Under the pieces are notes generated by a model that was given only the letters and a program-made list of their open reading frames with translations, ran no database searches and had not been told where the DNA came from. Of a stretch of DNA of 64,000 nucleotides, positions 17,221 to 25,787 are shown piece after piece; positions within the stretch are counted from its first letter, which is position 1; every line of letters begins with the position of its first letter. The stretch is from Thioclava electrotropha (lineage in GTDB: Bacteria; Pseudomonadota; Alphaproteobacteria; Rhodobacterales; Rhodobacteraceae). Both the position numbers and the translations under genes were made by a program. Where the stretch lies: contig NZ_CP053562.1 in NCBI RefSeq assembly GCF_002085925.2, positions 3,547,501-3,611,500 on the forward strand, read 5' to 3'.

Positions 17221-18666
17221 TTACTCAGGGTCAGTGCGGTAAATCAATCGCTCATCACAGGGTGCGACGCGCAGGATGTTCGTGGTGCCCTGTACGTTGA
17301 ACGGCACGCCAGCGGTGACGACGATCTGCTGCGTCTCGTCGGCAAAGCCGAAATCGCGCGCCGCGCGGGCGGCGTTGACGACGGCCTGCTTGAACCGCTC
17401 CAGCTCGCCGCACGGCACCGCATGCACGCCCCAGGTCAGCGAGACCCGGCGCAGCGTCGCCTCGATCGGCGAAAGCGCGATGATCGGCACCCGCGGACGC
17501 TCCCGCGCGATGAGAGCGATCGTCTTGCCCGATTGCGTATAGGCGCAGATCGCCGCGATGTCGGTGGTCTCGGCGATCTCGCGCGCCGCAGCCACGATCC
17601 CGTCGGCGACGGTCTGACGGGCCGCATGGCGCGAGGCCTCGATCACTTCGCGGTAGGTCGGGTCCTTCTCGACCGAGATCGCGACGTTGTTCATCGTCTC
17701 GACCGCTTCGACCGGGTAGTTGCCCGCTGCGGATTCCGCGGAGAGCATGACCGCATCGGCGCCCTCGTAGATCGCGGTCGCGACGTCGGAGACCTCTGCA
17801 CGGGTCGGCATCGGGCTCTCGATCATCGATTCCAGCATCTGCGTCGCCACGATCACGGGCTTCGCCCAGGTGCGGCATTTGCGGATCAGCTGCTTCTGGA
17901 TCGGCGGCACGGCCTGAACGGGAAGCTCCACGCCCAGATCGCCACGGGCGACCATGATCCCGTCCGAGGCCTGAAGGATCTCGTCGAAGCTGCGCACCGC
18001 CGAGGGTTTCTCGATCTTCGACAGGATCGCCGCGCGGCCCTTGGCCAGATCGCGCGCCTCTTCGACGTCCTCGGGACGCTGCACGAAGCTCAGCGCGAGC
18101 CAGTCGACACCCATCTCGCAGGCGAATTCCAGATCCTTGCGGTCCTTCTCCGACAGTGCGGCCAGCGGCAGCACCACGTCGGGGACGTTCACGCCCTTGC
18201 GGTCCGAGATCGTGCCACCCACGGTGACGGTGCAATTCGCGAAATCGTCGCCGCAGTCATCGACCACGAGACGGATCTTGCCGTCATTGACCAGCAGTTC
18301 CGACCCCGGCTCGAGCGCCTGGAAAATCTCGGGATGCGGCAGGCACACGCGATGCGTAGCGCCGGGCGTCTCGTCGAGATCGAAGCGGAACTTGTCGCCG
18401 TCTTCCAGTTCCGCCCCATGCGCGGCGAAAGTGCCGACGCGCAGTTTCGGGCCCTGAAGATCGGCGAGGATCGCGATCGGGCGACCGAATTCGGCTTCGA
18501 GTTGGCGAATGATGGCGTGCCGAGCGCGATGCTCTTCGTGGCTGCCATGGCTCATGTTCAGGCGGAACACGTCCGCACCTGCGACGAACAGAGCTTTGAT
18601 GCTGTCATAGTCCGAGGAAGAAGGGCCCAGCGTAGCCACGATCTTCACGTTGCGAAGGCGTCTCAT
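17221..18666 (-). CDS. pyk: Pyruvate kinase
   Basis: 481 residues. Last step of glycolysis: phosphoenolpyruvate plus ADP gives pyruvate plus ATP. Seen: N-terminal KIVATLGPSSS, the active-site signature region IVARGDLGVELP near residue 240, and MLESMIESPMPTRAEVSDVATAIYEG with the K+/Mg-binding neighbourhood. The C-terminal third is the allosteric domain. The ATG at 18666 has GAGG before it; the longer upstream frame would run into the divergent amidohydrolase promoter. Confidence 0.96.
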   Translation of the reverse strand: MRRLRNVKIVATLGPSSSDYDSIKALFVAGADVFRLNMSHGSHEEHRARHAIIRQLEAEFGRPIAILADLQGPKLRVGTFAAHGAELEDGDKFRFDLDETPGATHRVCLPHPEIFQALEPGSELLVNDGKIRLVVDDCGDDFANCTVTVGGTISDRKGVNVPDVVLPLAALSEKDRKDLEFACEMGVDWLALSFVQRPEDVEEARDLAKGRAAILSKIEKPSAVRSFDEILQASDGIMVARGDLGVELPVQAVPPIQKQLIRKCRTWAKPVIVATQMLESMIESPMPTRAEVSDVATAIYEGADAVMLSAESAAGNYPVEAVETMNNVAISVEKDPTYREVIEASRHAARQTVADGIVAAAREIAETTDIAAICAYTQSGKTIALIARERPRVPIIALSPIEATLRRVSLTWGVHAVPCGELERFKQAVVNAARAARDFGFADETQQIVVTAGVPFNVQGTTNILRVAPCDERLIYRTDPE

Positions 18667-18802
18667 GCGTCCTCGTTTTCCGTTCAAATTGATGTCATTT
18701 CGTGGGCCAAGTAAGCGTATGGCGCAATTTGTCGCGGGCCGCAACTGGCGTGGCGCAATCTTTCCCGTTATCTGAGCCATATCGAGCAAGCGTGAAGAGA
18801 CT

Positions 18803-19549
18803 ATGAACGAAAAACAGCCCCTTTCGATTAGTGGAGAGGCACGGCCCGGACGCTGGCTGGTCACCTGCGATCATGCGCGCAACACCGTGCCCGATTGGGT
18901 GGGTGGTGGCGATCTGGGCATCGACGCCGAGGATATGGCGCGCCACATCGCCTATGACGTCGGTGCGCTGGGGCTGTCGGAGGCGCTGGCGGAGCGGCTC
19001 GACTCGCCGATGATCGCGAGCGATTTTTCGCGCCTCGTGATCGACCCGAACCGGGGCGAAGACGATCCGACACTGGTGATGAAGCTTTATGACGGCACGA
19101 TCATCCCCGCGAACCGCCATACCGACGCGGCAGAGGTCGAGCGGCGGCTGGACCGGCTCTATCGCCCCTATCATGCGGAATATGCCCGGCTCGCGGCGCG
19201 GCGCGACGATACGGTGATCTGCGCGGTTCACTCCTTTACACCGCGCCTGCGCGGGCGCCCGCCCCGCCCTTGGGACGTCGGCATCCTGCACGCTCCGGCC
19301 GATCCGCGCCTCGCCTATGAGATGATCGCGGCGCTCGAAGCCGAGGGCGATCTTTGCGTGGGCGACAACCAACCCTATCTGGGCCATCTGGAAGGCGACT
19401 CGATCGACCGCCACGCTCTGGCGCATCGCCGGCCGAACGTGCTGATCGAGCTGCGCAACGACCTGATCGCGACGCCCGAGCAGCAAGCCGCATGGGCCGA
19501 CCGCCTCGCTCCGATTCTGACGCGGGTTCTGGCGCAGAGCGGCCTCTAA
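18803..19549 (+). CDS. N-formylglutamate amidohydrolase family protein
   Basis: 248 residues of the N-formylglutamate deformylase fold: CDHARNTVP near residue 22, ASDFSRLVIDPNR near 72, and HSFTPRL near 142 supply the metal and substrate residues. The classical role is the last step of histidine degradation (HutG type), but no hut genes are near, so the true substrate may be another N-formyl or N-acyl amino acid. Divergent from pyk. Confidence 0.85.
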   Translation: MNEKQPLSISGEARPGRWLVTCDHARNTVPDWVGGGDLGIDAEDMARHIAYDVGALGLSEALAERLDSPMIASDFSRLVIDPNRGEDDPTLVMKLYDGTIIPANRHTDAAEVERRLDRLYRPYHAEYARLAARRDDTVICAVHSFTPRLRGRPPRPWDVGILHAPADPRLAYEMIAALEAEGDLCVGDNQPYLGHLEGDSIDRHALAHRRPNVLIELRNDLIATPEQQAAWADRLAPILTRVLAQSGL

Positions 19550-19681
19550 CCGGCGACAGTGACCGCGTGGCGCGAGGGATTGTTTCCAAACGACGTTACT
19601 CCTGCCACATTCTGATCACATTCTATTGACGCCTTCGTGAGCGTCGCGGATATTTTCCCTGATTTCAGGGGGATACCACCG

Positions 19682-20620
19682 ATGCTCGCGACTCTTCTTC
19701 TTGCCTTCCTGCCGTTGGCGCTCCTTGTCGGGGCCAGCCTCGACGGTGGCGGCGACCATAAAGATGAGCATGAGGACGAGGAGGCCGCTCGTCCTGATGA
19801 AGAAGGCACTGGTGCAGGCGAGGAGATCGACATCTCCGAGCCCGATCAGCTGACCGAGGGCACGTCGGGCGACGACACGATCCGTGGCACCGATGGGACC
19901 GACACGGTGATGGGGCTCGCAGGCAACGACGACATCTATCTCGGCGATGGCAATGACGGCGGCGACCTCTCGCCCGAGGACCAGCAGGCGATGGATCAGG
20001 CGACGAGCCTCGGCGAATTCCTCGATCTTTATGAGGCGTCAGGGGTCTTCGGCGCGGTCGGCGGCTCGGGCGACGACTATATAGACGCGGGCGCGGGCAA
20101 CGACTCGATCACCGGCAGCCAGGGCGATGACACGCTGCGCGGTAATCTCGGCGCGGATTACCTGTTCGATGCCGAAGGGTCGAACGCCCTCTATGGCGGC
20201 TATGGCGATGACGAACTCTATGCCAGCGATCTGGACGGCGCGCCCGACCTGCTCGATGGCGGGGCGAATAACGACTATCTCAATGGCGACGACGGCGACA
20301 CGATGACCGGCGGCACCGGCTCGGACTGGTTCGGGGTCGATTGGACCGAGGGCGACGCGCCGGTAACCGTGACCGATTTCGGACAGCTCGACCCGACCCC
20401 GGCCCCCGGCGCGCTCGGCGAATTTCTGGGCATCGAGGTGGACGACCTCGACAACGTGTCCGACTTCACCGTCTCGCAAAGCGGCAGCGACTCCATCGTG
20501 TCGATCAATGGCCAGCAGGTCGCGACGCTCAAGGATGTCGAATATGCCGCGCTCAAGGCGGCGGGCGGCGCGATCTATGCCACCGACGGACTCAACTACG
20601 GTCAGCCAGTCTACGCCTGA
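19682..20620 (+). CDS. RTX-type calcium-binding repeat protein with N-terminal membrane anchor
   Basis: 312 residues. A hydrophobic helix (about residues 2-20) is followed by a very acidic stretch (DHKDEHEDEE...). RTX nonapeptides of the GGxGxDxU type lie at about residues 60-220 (GTSGDDTIRG, GSGDDYIDAGAGNDSI, GGTGSDWF), which bind Ca2+ in a parallel beta roll. I chose the ATG at 19682, with AGGGGGA nine bases before it. RTX proteins normally lack an N-terminal signal and leave by type I secretion, so the helix is odd. No secretion genes are adjacent. Confidence 0.82.
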   Translation: MLATLLLAFLPLALLVGASLDGGGDHKDEHEDEEAARPDEEGTGAGEEIDISEPDQLTEGTSGDDTIRGTDGTDTVMGLAGNDDIYLGDGNDGGDLSPEDQQAMDQATSLGEFLDLYEASGVFGAVGGSGDDYIDAGAGNDSITGSQGDDTLRGNLGADYLFDAEGSNALYGGYGDDELYASDLDGAPDLLDGGANNDYLNGDDGDTMTGGTGSDWFGVDWTEGDAPVTVTDFGQLDPTPAPGALGEFLGIEVDDLDNVSDFTVSQSGSDSIVSINGQQVATLKDVEYAALKAAGGAIYATDGLNYGQPVYA

Positions 20621-20640
20621 CCCGTTCTCGAATCGTGCCG

Positions 20641-20670
20641 GGAGGCCGCCGATCGCGCGGCCTCCTTCCG
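20641..20670 (+). terminator. Intrinsic terminator after the RTX gene
   Basis: Perfect 9-bp stem GGAGGCCGC / GCGGCCTCC with a 7-base loop, then TTCCGTTT. Confidence 0.85.
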
Positions 20671-20835
20671 TTTCGGTAAAGCCCCAAAAACGCGACCATA
20701 TCCGATCGCGATACTAATCCTCGTCATTCTCTCTGATGGTTAACGACCCCTGAACAATGGGCCGGTTTCGGCCTCACAAAGCTTTTGCGCAAGCCGACAA
20801 ATGTCGCGACGATCAAGGCAAGATCAGGAGAAAAC

Positions 20836-21345
20836 ATGCTCGCCTTGTTCATCGCCACCACCATCGCGTTATGCCTTCTCGGCTGGGCCGAGGGTTTGCC
20901 GCGCCAGCGCCAGGTTCGCGCCGCCGCCGACACCGGATCGGAGGCCGCCACGATGACCGCTGCGCCCGCGCAGGTCTCTTCGCCGAAAGAGGCGCTCGGC
21001 GCTTCGGCGGAGGACGCGAACGACCTCGATGCCGCCGTGATGATGCGCATCGAAGCGCTGCTGGCGCATCCGAACCAACAGGCCGAGACCCGCGCACACG
21101 CTCCGGCACCTGCACCCGCCGCAGGCCCCGAGCCTCTGCCGCGCATAAACGGGTTCGAACCGGGCGACGCCATCGCCCTCGATTTCACCGGCTCTGCGCC
21201 GCGTCGCGACGACATCACCTTCCGCACCTGCGCCGAAGGCACGCTCGTCGTGATCGAAGGTCAGGCCGAACTGGTCATCACAGGCATCGCGCCCGAGCAA
21301 ATCGCGCCAGATGCCTTCCAATTCCGCGCTCATGCGGCGGCCTGA
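20836..21345 (+). CDS. Small membrane-anchored protein with an RTX C-terminal-like domain
   Basis: 169 residues. A hydrophobic helix at residues 1-17 is followed by an Ala/Pro-rich linker. The last 65 residues (INGFEPGDAIALDF...GTLVVIEGQAELVITG...) resemble the C-terminal segment often found after RTX repeats, but there are no repeats here. AGGAG ends five bases before the ATG at 20836; the longer frame from 20785 lacks one. It follows the RTX gene in the same direction, after a terminator. Function unknown. Confidence 0.7.
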   Translation: MLALFIATTIALCLLGWAEGLPRQRQVRAAADTGSEAATMTAAPAQVSSPKEALGASAEDANDLDAAVMMRIEALLAHPNQQAETRAHAPAPAPAAGPEPLPRINGFEPGDAIALDFTGSAPRRDDITFRTCAEGTLVVIEGQAELVITGIAPEQIAPDAFQFRAHAAA

Positions 21346-21371
21346 GAGACACCGCCCGCATGACAGGAAAA

Positions 21372-21407
21372 GACCCCGGTTGGGCTGGCCGGGGTCTTTT
21401 CTTTTTT
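21372..21407 (+). terminator. Intrinsic terminator
   Basis: GACCCCGG and CCGGGGTC pair across a 9-base loop, followed by TTTTCTTTTTT. It ends the preceding + strand gene and separates it from the convergent dat gene. Confidence 0.92.
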
Positions 21408-21436
21408 AAATTCCGGATGTTGCGCCTGGGTGCGGA

Positions 21437-22297
21437 TCAGATCGCGGCCTTGCGGCTCTCGTCGAGATAGATCTCGCGCAGACGCATAGCCACCGGGCCA
21501 ACCGCGCCCTCGCCCACCGCCTCGCCGTCGATCTCCACCACCGGCATCACGAAAGCCGAGGCCGACGTGAAGAAAGCTTCATCCGCACCCTGCGCCTCTT
21601 CGATGGTGAAGGGACGCTCCTCGATCTCCATCTGGCTCTCGGCGGCATATTTCAGCAGCGAGGCGCGGGTGATCCCGTGCAGAATGTCGTGGCTCAGATG
21701 CCGCGTGATGATCTTGTTGCCCTTCACGATATAGACGTTGTTCGACGAGCCTTCGGTCACGAAGCCATCTTCCACGAACCACGCATCGTTCTTGCCCGCC
21801 TTCTCGGCCGCCATCTTGGCCATCGACGGATAGAGCAGCTGCACGGTCTTGATGTCGCGGCGATGCCAGCGCAGGTCGGGCAGCGAGATCACCTTGATGC
21901 CCTGTTTCGCCTTCGGATCGTCGGCGAGGTTCGGTTTCGACTGCGTATAGAGCACCACGGTCGGGGGCGTGCCTTCCGGCGGGTAGTGGAAATCGCGATC
22001 GCCCGCATTCCCGCGCGAGACCTGAAGGTAGATCATCCCTTCGTCGAGATCGTTACGCTTGACCAGTTCGCGGTGAATCTCGATCCATTCGTCTCGGGTC
22101 AGATCGCAGCTCATCTCCAGCTCCGCCAGCGAGCGACCGAGCCGGTTCATGTGACCTTCGAATTCGAGGATTTTGCCGCCCAGAACGGAAGTCACCTCAT
22201 AGACCGCATCGCCCATCACGAAACCACGGTCGAAGACGGAGACCTTGGCCTCTTCCTCGGGAATATACTCTCCGTTGAGATAGACGATCCGGCTCAT
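21437..22297 (-). CDS. dat: D-amino-acid transaminase (class IV)
   Basis: 286 residues. A fold-type IV PLP enzyme: the Schiff-base Lys is near residue 150 in DIKTVQLL, and the downstream TEGSSNNVYIV motif binds the cofactor phosphate. N-terminal YLNGEYIPEEEAKVSVFDRGFVMGD matches D-alanine aminotransferases. It would interconvert D-alanine plus 2-oxoglutarate and pyruvate plus D-glutamate. It is the third gene of a dgcN-dgcA-dat unit, 19 bp after dgcA, which makes the D-amino-acid assignment stronger than the related branched-chain or lyase members. Confidence 0.87.
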   Translation of the reverse strand: MSRIVYLNGEYIPEEEAKVSVFDRGFVMGDAVYEVTSVLGGKILEFEGHMNRLGRSLAELEMSCDLTRDEWIEIHRELVKRNDLDEGMIYLQVSRGNAGDRDFHYPPEGTPPTVVLYTQSKPNLADDPKAKQGIKVISLPDLRWHRRDIKTVQLLYPSMAKMAAEKAGKNDAWFVEDGFVTEGSSNNVYIVKGNKIITRHLSHDILHGITRASLLKYAAESQMEIEERPFTIEEAQGADEAFFTSASAFVMPVVEIDGEAVGEGAVGPVAMRLREIYLDESRKAAI

Positions 22298-22316
22298 ATT
22301 CTTGCTCCTTGAAAAC

Positions 22317-23279
22317 TCATCCCCAGAGCTCCGGCTCCGGCGGCTCCACCACGCTGCCCTTGTAACGCAGCGGCACATCGCGGTCTTCGGCCAGAAGCAG
22401 CGGGCCGTCAAGATCGACGTAATCCGCCCCCTGGGCGACCAGCATCGCCGGCGCCATCGCAAGGCTCGATCCCACCATGCAACCAACCATCACGCCGAAC
22501 CCTTCGGCGCGCGCGAGATCGCGCAGCCGCAGGGCTTCGGTCAGCCCGCCGGTCTTGTCCAGCTTGATGTTGATGACGTCGTATTTGCCGCGCAGATCGG
22601 TAAGCCCGTCGCGCGTATGGCAGCTCTCATCGGCGCAGATCGGCACCAGCCGCTGGATATCCGACAGCGCCTCGTCCCCCGCCGCAGGCAAAGGCTGCTC
22701 GACCAGCGCGACACCCAGCTTCTTCAGCTCGGCCTGAATGTCGAGGAAAGTCTCGATCTCCCAGCCCTCGTTCGCATCGACGATGATCTTCGACTCCGGC
22801 GCCCCTTCGCGCACCGCGCGCAGACGCGGCATGTCCTCGGGCGTGCCGAGCTTGATCTTCAGCAACGGGCGATGCGCATGCTCGGCGGCCGCCGCGCGCA
22901 TCTTCTCCGGCTCGTCCAACGACAGCGTATAGGCCGTGGTCTGGCTCACCGGCTTGTCCAACCCGGCAAGCTCCCAGACCGGAACGCCCTTCTTCTTGGC
23001 TTCCCAATCCCACAAAGCGCAATCGACCGCGTTGCGCGCAGCCCCGGCGGGCAGTGCCTCTTGCAGCTCCGCACGGGAAATCCCTTGCGGCAGGCTCTCG
23101 ATCTGCGCGGTAACGCTGTCGAGGCTTTCGCCGTACCGCGCATAGGGCACGCATTCGCCCCGCCCCGTCACGCCCTCGCGCTCCAGCGTCACGCTCAGCA
23201 CATGCGCCTCGGTGCGCGAGCCGCGCGCGATGGTAAAGACCTGCGCCAGCTTGAACGTATCATGACTCACCCGGATCAT
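22317..23279 (-). CDS. dgcA: N-acetyl-D-glutamate racemase / dipeptide epimerase family
   Basis: 320-residue enolase-superfamily enzyme. Catalytic residues are visible: KIK near residue 148, the metal ligands Asp (VDANEGW), Glu (EQP) and Asp (ADES), and the second Lys in IKLDKTGG. The family is usually named L-Ala-D/L-Glu epimerase, but beside a DUF1611/DgcN gene it matches DgcA, reported to racemise N-acetyl-D-glutamate to N-acetyl-L-glutamate. That assignment rests on the neighbour. Murein-peptide recycling is the alternative. Confidence 0.82.
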   Translation of the reverse strand: MIRVSHDTFKLAQVFTIARGSRTEAHVLSVTLEREGVTGRGECVPYARYGESLDSVTAQIESLPQGISRAELQEALPAGAARNAVDCALWDWEAKKKGVPVWELAGLDKPVSQTTAYTLSLDEPEKMRAAAAEHAHRPLLKIKLGTPEDMPRLRAVREGAPESKIIVDANEGWEIETFLDIQAELKKLGVALVEQPLPAAGDEALSDIQRLVPICADESCHTRDGLTDLRGKYDVINIKLDKTGGLTEALRLRDLARAEGFGVMVGCMVGSSLAMAPAMLVAQGADYVDLDGPLLLAEDRDVPLRYKGSVVEPPEPELWG

Positions 23280-23289
23280 CCGCGCCCCC

Positions 23290-23329
23290 CTTCGACTTGG
23301 TGCAAATATCCCCGCCGGAGGCATCCGGC
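23290..23329 (-). repeat. Intergenic repeat family I, copy c
   Basis: Reverse-strand copy between dgcN and dgcA: stem GCCGGA-TGCC-TCCGGC, then GGGGATATTT-(4)-CAAGTCGAAG. Only one hairpin is clear and the tail has two changes. It starts 20 bp after the dgcN stop in the same orientation, inside what looks like an operon. Confidence 0.75.
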
Positions 23330-23349
23330 AGGGGTCACAAGCGAGACAA

Positions 23350-24357
23350 TCAGATCGCGGCGAGCGCGTCCACCAGCTTGCCAGCCCCGAAGCGGAACGG
23401 GTCGGTCGTGGGCAGGCCCATTTCTTCCTCGACCTTCGCCAGATAGGCCTTGGCCTCGTCCTCACCCATCTTCTGAGTGTTGACCGAGATGCCGACCACC
23501 TGACAGGCGGGATTGGCGACCTTCGCCAGCGCCAGCGCCATATCGCTCAGCTCCTGCAGCGAGGGCAGCTTGTAGCCGGGCAACCCGCGCATATGGGTGC
23601 GCGTCGGCTCATGCGCGAGGATCAGCGCGTCGGGCTGACCGCCATGGATCAGCGCCATCGTCACACCCGAATAGGAGACGTGGAACAGGCTGCCCTGCCC
23701 CTCGATCAGGTCCCAGTGGTCGGGATCGTTATCGGGCGTGAGGTATTCGATCGACCCGGCCATGAAATCCGCGATCACTGCATCGAGCGGCACGCCGTCG
23801 CCGGTGATCAGGATGCCGGTCTGGCCGGTCGCGCGGAAGCTGGCCTTCATGCCGCGCTCGCGCATTTCGCGCTCCATGCAAAGCGCAGTATACATCTTGC
23901 CCGCCGAGCAATCGGTGCCCACGGCAAGGCAGCGCTTGCCGGTGCGCTTCTCGCCATTCGCGATCGGATATTTCACCGAGGGAATGCGCACGTCGTGCAG
24001 CTGACGCCCACAGGCCTTCGCGACCGCGACCAGATCGGGCTCGTCGCGCAGCAGGTTGTGCAGGCCCGAGGCCAGATCGAGCCCCTCTTCCAGCGCTTCC
24101 ACCAGCACCTTCTTCCAGCCCTGCGAGATCACGCCGCCACGGTTTGCGACGCCGATCACCAGCGTCTTGCAGCCTTGTGCGATGGCTTCTTTGATATCGA
24201 GATCGGGGATGCCCATGTCGGCTTGGCATCCCTCCATCCGGTACTGGCCGACGGCATATTCGGGCCGCCAGTCTTTGATCCCCTGCGCGACTTTCGCGGA
24301 CAAGGGATCGGGGGCATCGCCCAGGAACAGTAGATAAGGGGTGTCGATCAGCGACAT
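23350..24357 (-). CDS. dgcN: DUF1611 / D-glutamate N-acetyltransferase DgcN family
   Basis: 335 residues. An N-terminal Rossmann-like domain is followed by a P-loop-like motif GTDCSAGKMYT at residues 147-157. The family (DUF1611) includes DgcN, described in marine bacteria as the acetyltransferase that turns D-glutamate into N-acetyl-D-glutamate for DgcA. Both genes are adjacent here, in that order, with dat behind them. The 283-bp spacer to mcl1 would hold the promoter. Confidence 0.83.
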   Translation of the reverse strand: MSLIDTPYLLFLGDAPDPLSAKVAQGIKDWRPEYAVGQYRMEGCQADMGIPDLDIKEAIAQGCKTLVIGVANRGGVISQGWKKVLVEALEEGLDLASGLHNLLRDEPDLVAVAKACGRQLHDVRIPSVKYPIANGEKRTGKRCLAVGTDCSAGKMYTALCMEREMRERGMKASFRATGQTGILITGDGVPLDAVIADFMAGSIEYLTPDNDPDHWDLIEGQGSLFHVSYSGVTMALIHGGQPDALILAHEPTRTHMRGLPGYKLPSLQELSDMALALAKVANPACQVVGISVNTQKMGEDEAKAYLAKVEEEMGLPTTDPFRFGAGKLVDALAAI

Positions 24358-24640
24358 GCGGGTCTCCCTGTGGTCTGTGTTTTGTCTTGTTTGTTGATGA
24401 TATTAGGGCGCGGCGCAAAAATTTCTTGGGGATTTCCGTGCAACATTTCCGACAAAACGGAAGATCCTTCGGCAAAAGCACCAACTCGCCGCAATTTCGT
24501 GCATCACCCGGATTTTCGGATGCTTGCAATGCTGCAGCGCGGCCCTGATTCTGCGCCTGCAAAATCGCCTTGCAAGAGGCCGCGCAACAATATACCCAAT
24601 CCGCAACCCAAAACGTAACTTCCTTGCGAAAGGCCGCTTC
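24358..24640. promoter_or_regulatory. dgcN / mcl1 divergent control region
   Basis: AT-richer than its flanks. It holds the inverted repeat TTCCG-N6-CGGAA at 24447-24462 and three TTGCAA-like words: CTTGCAAT (24533-24540), CCTGCAAA (24556-24563) and CTTGCAAG (24569-24576). The latter resemble the TTTGCAAA sites of ScfR/RamB-type regulators of acyl-CoA metabolism. No RNA gene or ORF is apparent. Confidence 0.4.
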
Positions 24641-25597
24641 ATGAGCTTCCGCGTTCAACCCACGCCCCCTGCCCGTCCGAACCGCTGCCAGCTTTTCGGC
24701 CCCGGCTCGAACACCAAGCTCTTCCCGAAGATGGCTGCCTCCGCCGCCGATGTGATCAATCTAGACCTCGAAGATTCGGTCGCCCCCAACGATAAGGCGC
24801 AGGCACGGCGCAACATCATTCAGGCCAGCCACGAGATCGACTGGGGCAGCAAATACCTCTCGGTCCGCATCAACGGCCTCGACACGCCCTATTGGTATCG
24901 CGACGTGGTCGAACTGCTCGAAGAAGGCTCCGAGCGCATCGACCAGATCATGATCCCGAAAGTCGGCTGCGCGGCGGATGTCTATGCGGTCGACGCGCTC
25001 GTCACCGCGATCGAAACCGCGAAGGGGCGCACGAAGAAAATCTCGCTCGAAGTCATCATCGAAAGCGCTGCCGGCCTCGCGCATGTCGAGGAAATCGCAG
25101 CATCTTCTCCGCGTCTGCAGGCGATGAGCCTCGGCGCCGCCGACTTCGCCGCCTCGATGGGCATGCAGACCACCGGTATCGGCGGGACGCAGGAAAACTA
25201 CTACATGCTGCGCAACGGCGAGAAGCATTGGTCCGACCCGTGGCACTGGGCGCAGGCCGCGATCGTCGCCGCCTGCCGCACTCACGGCATTTTGCCGGTC
25301 GATGGCCCGTTCGGCGATTTCTCCGACGACGATGGTTTCCGCGCGCAGGCGCTGCGCTCGGCGACGCTCGGCATGGTGGGCAAATGGGCCATCCATCCCA
25401 AGCAAATTTCTCTTGCAAATGAGGTCTTTACGCCCTCTGATGAGGCTGTGACCGAGGCCCGTGAAATCCTCGCGGCGATGGAAGAGGCCAAGGCACGCGG
25501 CGAAGGTGCGACCGTCTACAAAGGCCGTCTCGTCGACATTGCGTCAATCAAACAAGCCGAAGTGATTGTAAGACAAGCCGAAATGATTAAAGATTAA
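24641..25597 (+). CDS. mcl1: L-malyl-CoA/beta-methylmalyl-CoA lyase
   Basis: 318 residues, the length of the Rhodobacter enzyme. It is a CitE-like TIM barrel with LDLEDSVAPNDK near residue 46, IMIPKVG near 105, LEVIIESAAGL near 140 and WAIHPKQISLANEVFTPS near 248. In the ethylmalonyl-CoA pathway it cleaves beta-methylmalyl-CoA to glyoxylate and propionyl-CoA and condenses acetyl-CoA with glyoxylate, allowing growth on acetate without isocitrate lyase. I use the ATG at 24641; the frame upstream overlaps the promoter region. Confidence 0.92.
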   Translation: MSFRVQPTPPARPNRCQLFGPGSNTKLFPKMAASAADVINLDLEDSVAPNDKAQARRNIIQASHEIDWGSKYLSVRINGLDTPYWYRDVVELLEEGSERIDQIMIPKVGCAADVYAVDALVTAIETAKGRTKKISLEVIIESAAGLAHVEEIAASSPRLQAMSLGAADFAASMGMQTTGIGGTQENYYMLRNGEKHWSDPWHWAQAAIVAACRTHGILPVDGPFGDFSDDDGFRAQALRSATLGMVGKWAIHPKQISLANEVFTPSDEAVTEAREILAAMEEAKARGEGATVYKGRLVDIASIKQAEVIVRQAEMIKD

Positions 25598-25680
25598 GCC
25601 GCGCGCGAACGAATCGCGATATAGTTATCGAATCCCGGAGCGGTTGGGAGGGGAGGCCCGGTCGCATGAGGGAAAAGGAG

Positions 25681-25714
25681 CGCCCTGGCTTACGGCCGGG
25701 GCGTTTCCGTTTTT
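25681..25714 (+). terminator. Intrinsic terminator after mcl1
   Basis: CGCCCTGGC pairs with GCCGGGGCG (one G-T pair) around a 5-base loop, followed by TTTCCGTTTTT. Confidence 0.85.
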
Positions 25715-25787
25715 CTAGCGCCGGGGAATCCCACGCAAACGCCATCTAGCCGCGCTGTGCGACGGCTCCATGACAGCTCCGCAGGCC

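Noticed and set aside
19650..19662. A GATATTTT word that looks like the family I tail.
   Set aside because: It lacks the preceding hairpins and the CAAGAGGAAG end; chance match upstream of the RTX gene.
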